From Serinus canaria (taxonomy: Eukaryota; Chordata; Aves; Passeriformes; Fringillidae), in NCBI RefSeq assembly GCF_022539315.1, contig NC_066313.1, forward strand, positions 10,915,764-10,979,763: a stretch of DNA of 64,000 bases. The letters are read 5' to 3'. A program made the position numbers and the translations under genes. Below, one piece after another: positions 62,201 to 64,000 of the stretch; the stretch's first letter is position 1; each line of letters begins with the position of its first letter. The notes under the pieces were generated by a model that was given only the letters and a program-made list of their open reading frames with translations, did no database searches and was not told the origin of the DNA.

Positions 62201-63229
62201 ATTCTAAATGGAACAGAAATGAGAGAGCAGAAAATGGCAATTGTCAATTTAATCAAGACCTAGACCACAGTGTAAATATCTGTTGATGTTTGTAGTGTCT
62301 GGGATAATGGGGAAAGGTTTAGTTTTCCTTCTGCTTTGCAATGTTTTAGCAATGCATGTAGCCATAAACCTGCCCTAAAACACCAATTAAAGAGGGTTTA
62401 TGAGTGCCTTGTGTTACTGGAGTGATGCAACAGATGAATAGATGTCAATGAAAGCAGCTTATTGTTTTGCCATTTTTGAAATAACACACCTGAATAACAG
62501 AAAGTAATCTGAGTGCTGTGTCTAAAAGCAACATATTGGATGGTCCTCTCTCTCCCTGTAAATTAAGAAGTTATTTGAGTTAACTAATTGATTATAGACT
62601 GTTTGGCCCATAGCATCCATTTGAATAATGTAGCAGCTGGAGCATGTGGATGGTGGAGACTCAGGATGAGAAGTGGAGAACAGCTGGGAAAGGCCTTGGG
62701 TGGCAAGGAAAGGAGGCAGCGGCTGGAGAGTATAAACAGGGACCTGACAGGGAAGTTTTAGATGAGGAGAAAATCTGCAGCTGGGTTTGTGAAGATTTAC
62801 CTTGTTGGTAGCTGCTCCTACATCGAGTTTTTCCTCAAGAACTTATTTGGTCATAGTTACATCTTCTCATCCACCCCTTTCCCACATCTTTATATATGAG
62901 TCTCAACTGTGCAGTGTATGCCAAGTTTAGTATGATGTAATATATGTTATTCTTTACCATTCCATTAATTTACAACATAAGGAGGAAAAAGTTATTTTTA
63001 TTATTCAACTCATCAATATGAAAACCACATCATATTAAGGAGCCAGTATTCCCCTGAACAGTACTTTTCAACTCTGACTTCTCATTACGCTTTTAAGACT
63101 GTTTTACAAGGCCTATTGAATTGCATAACCCTAAGTATATAATATCATTCATAAATATCATTATGTGAAGTGGATGTTTGAAGCTTAAAAAGAAAAAAGC
63201 AGAACCAGAAAAGAGAGATCATTCAGGTT
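56279..63229. other. Non-coding stretch, no gene recognised
   Basis: About 7 kb of AT-rich sequence with A17 at 61046-61062 and TA-rich patches near 60819-60832, 61620-61660 and 62085-62115. The 122-codon frame at 59223-59591 plus shows no domain that I recognise. A GC-richer patch at about 62640-62780 contains GAGTATAAACAGGGA and looks faintly LTR-like but could not be assigned. Confidence 0.6.
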
Positions 63230-63870
63230 AACACAGTGTATGTAGCCTAAATTAATTCCTGTTTGAACTATTATTTTCAGAATGCAAAATCCAGTCTTGA
63301 TTTAAATGGGTGAAGGACAGAGAACATGTCATCACCCTTGGGAAGGTGTTCCAGTGGTGAAGTACAACAGGTGCCTTGTGTTACCTGCATCATATAGATA
63401 TGATCATATATCTGTATAATTTGAACTTGACTGCTGAGACTTGTTGGTTGTGTTGTCTTTTACCTGCAAAAAGCTTCTGTCAAAACTGATACAGACAATG
63501 ATCCATTCAGATGTAATTTTTGAGGATAAACAGGACTATATTAAAGAGCTTCTTCTGGTCTTTTACTCATGAGGCTCTTTATTGAGTTTCTTGAATTGTG
63601 CACATCAGACATTGATACAACCTTCCAACACCAGAAGTTTGAGTGCCAAGTATAGAGGTAATCCAAGTTCTTGAGCCCTTTTCAGGCTCCTTTCAAAGAG
63701 GCCTCTGGGGATGCATTTTTCCCCTCAGCCCTGACAGTGCCTCAGGAGCTCATGTTTGGTGGAGTCATGTCCACTCTTAGTGCCAAGCCTTTTTAAAAAA
63801 TGTTGCCCGCAGCATAAACTCTCTTTCTCTGCCAAAAGAACCCTACTCTCTTGTTGGATTTGTAGATATA
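63230..63870 (-). mobile_element. Ancient amniote CR1 LINE, long decayed copy
   Basis: The plus strand reads as the antisense of an old CR1 lineage known from turtles, crocodilians and birds. Matching blocks occur in the right order: ATTAATTCCTGTTTGAACTA (63251-63270), CCAGTCTTGATTTAAA (about 63291), GGAAGGTGTTCCAGTGGT (63341-63358), CTTCTTGAATTGTGCACA-like blocks (about 63588-63605), GAGTGCCAAGTATAGAGGTA (63641-63660) and GGAGCTCATGTTTGG (about 63746). Many small gaps and substitutions separate them. The element is on the minus strand and loses recognisable similarity around 63870. The bounds are approximate. Confidence 0.65.
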
Positions 63871-64000
63871 TAAATTAGTTATCAGAGTGAAGGGAAATAC
63901 CCAGAGGCTCACAGAGTCTGGGAGCAGCAATCAGACTCCTAAATATCATATTGTGTCCTTGCCAATGGTAATTTACTTGTTTCTTCCCCTGTACTTTGTG

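Noticed and set aside
62640..62780. GC-richer patch with GAGTATAAACAGGGA resembling an LTR promoter
   Set aside because: No TG/CA ends or flanking duplication found and no block that I recognise.
1..64000. tRNA, rRNA, common microRNA, CRISPR or prokaryotic gene
   Set aside because: None seen. Hairpins found are shorter than microRNA precursors, and sequence organisation is that of an animal nuclear genome.

Overview
This window is vertebrate nuclear DNA and almost certainly avian, probably from a songbird. The evidence is a set of CR1 LINE 3' ends of the type common in bird genomes, a much older amniote CR1 copy, LTR-type fragments that I recognise from memory of songbird repeats, an AT-rich and CpG-poor background, and microsatellites and homopolymer runs. 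No stretch has prokaryotic architecture. There is no operon, tRNA, rRNA or CRISPR array that I can see. The open reading frames are all short (at most 137 codons), overlap on both strands, and look like chance.

Layout, left to right. Positions 1-215 are the cut end of a probable endogenous-retrovirus fragment. From 216 to about 14.5 kb the sequence is unique and AT-rich, with CR1 copies at 5788-6130 and 7808-7940 and a 53-base T run at 11427-11479. At 14545-14738 there is an internal CR1 ORF2 fragment without its 3' end. Two more CR1 pieces (20738-20830 and 21344-21536) sit beside a short GAATATAAA array. From 21.5 to 31 kb there is mostly featureless sequence with a CAGA microsatellite and two strong 14-bp hairpins. 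A probable solo LTR lies at 31015-31333. It is followed by the only CpG island in the window (about 32101-32516), which carries a perfect three-unit heat-shock element and two CCAAT boxes. From 32.5 to 54 kb I see no recognised gene or transposon. Around 54.3-55.1 kb, polyadenylation-like signals occur on both strands facing each other, and a short minus-strand reading frame could be a terminal exon. A CR1 3' end lies at 56046-56278. The last 0.65 kb is a long, decayed, ancient CR1 on the minus strand.

The window therefore reads as intergenic or intronic DNA from a large chromosome. The two places where a transcript might start or end are the 32.1-32.5 kb CpG island and the 54.8 kb polyadenylation cluster. 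No protein-coding gene could be named, and family assignments of repeats rest on recognition of the sequence rather than on a database search.
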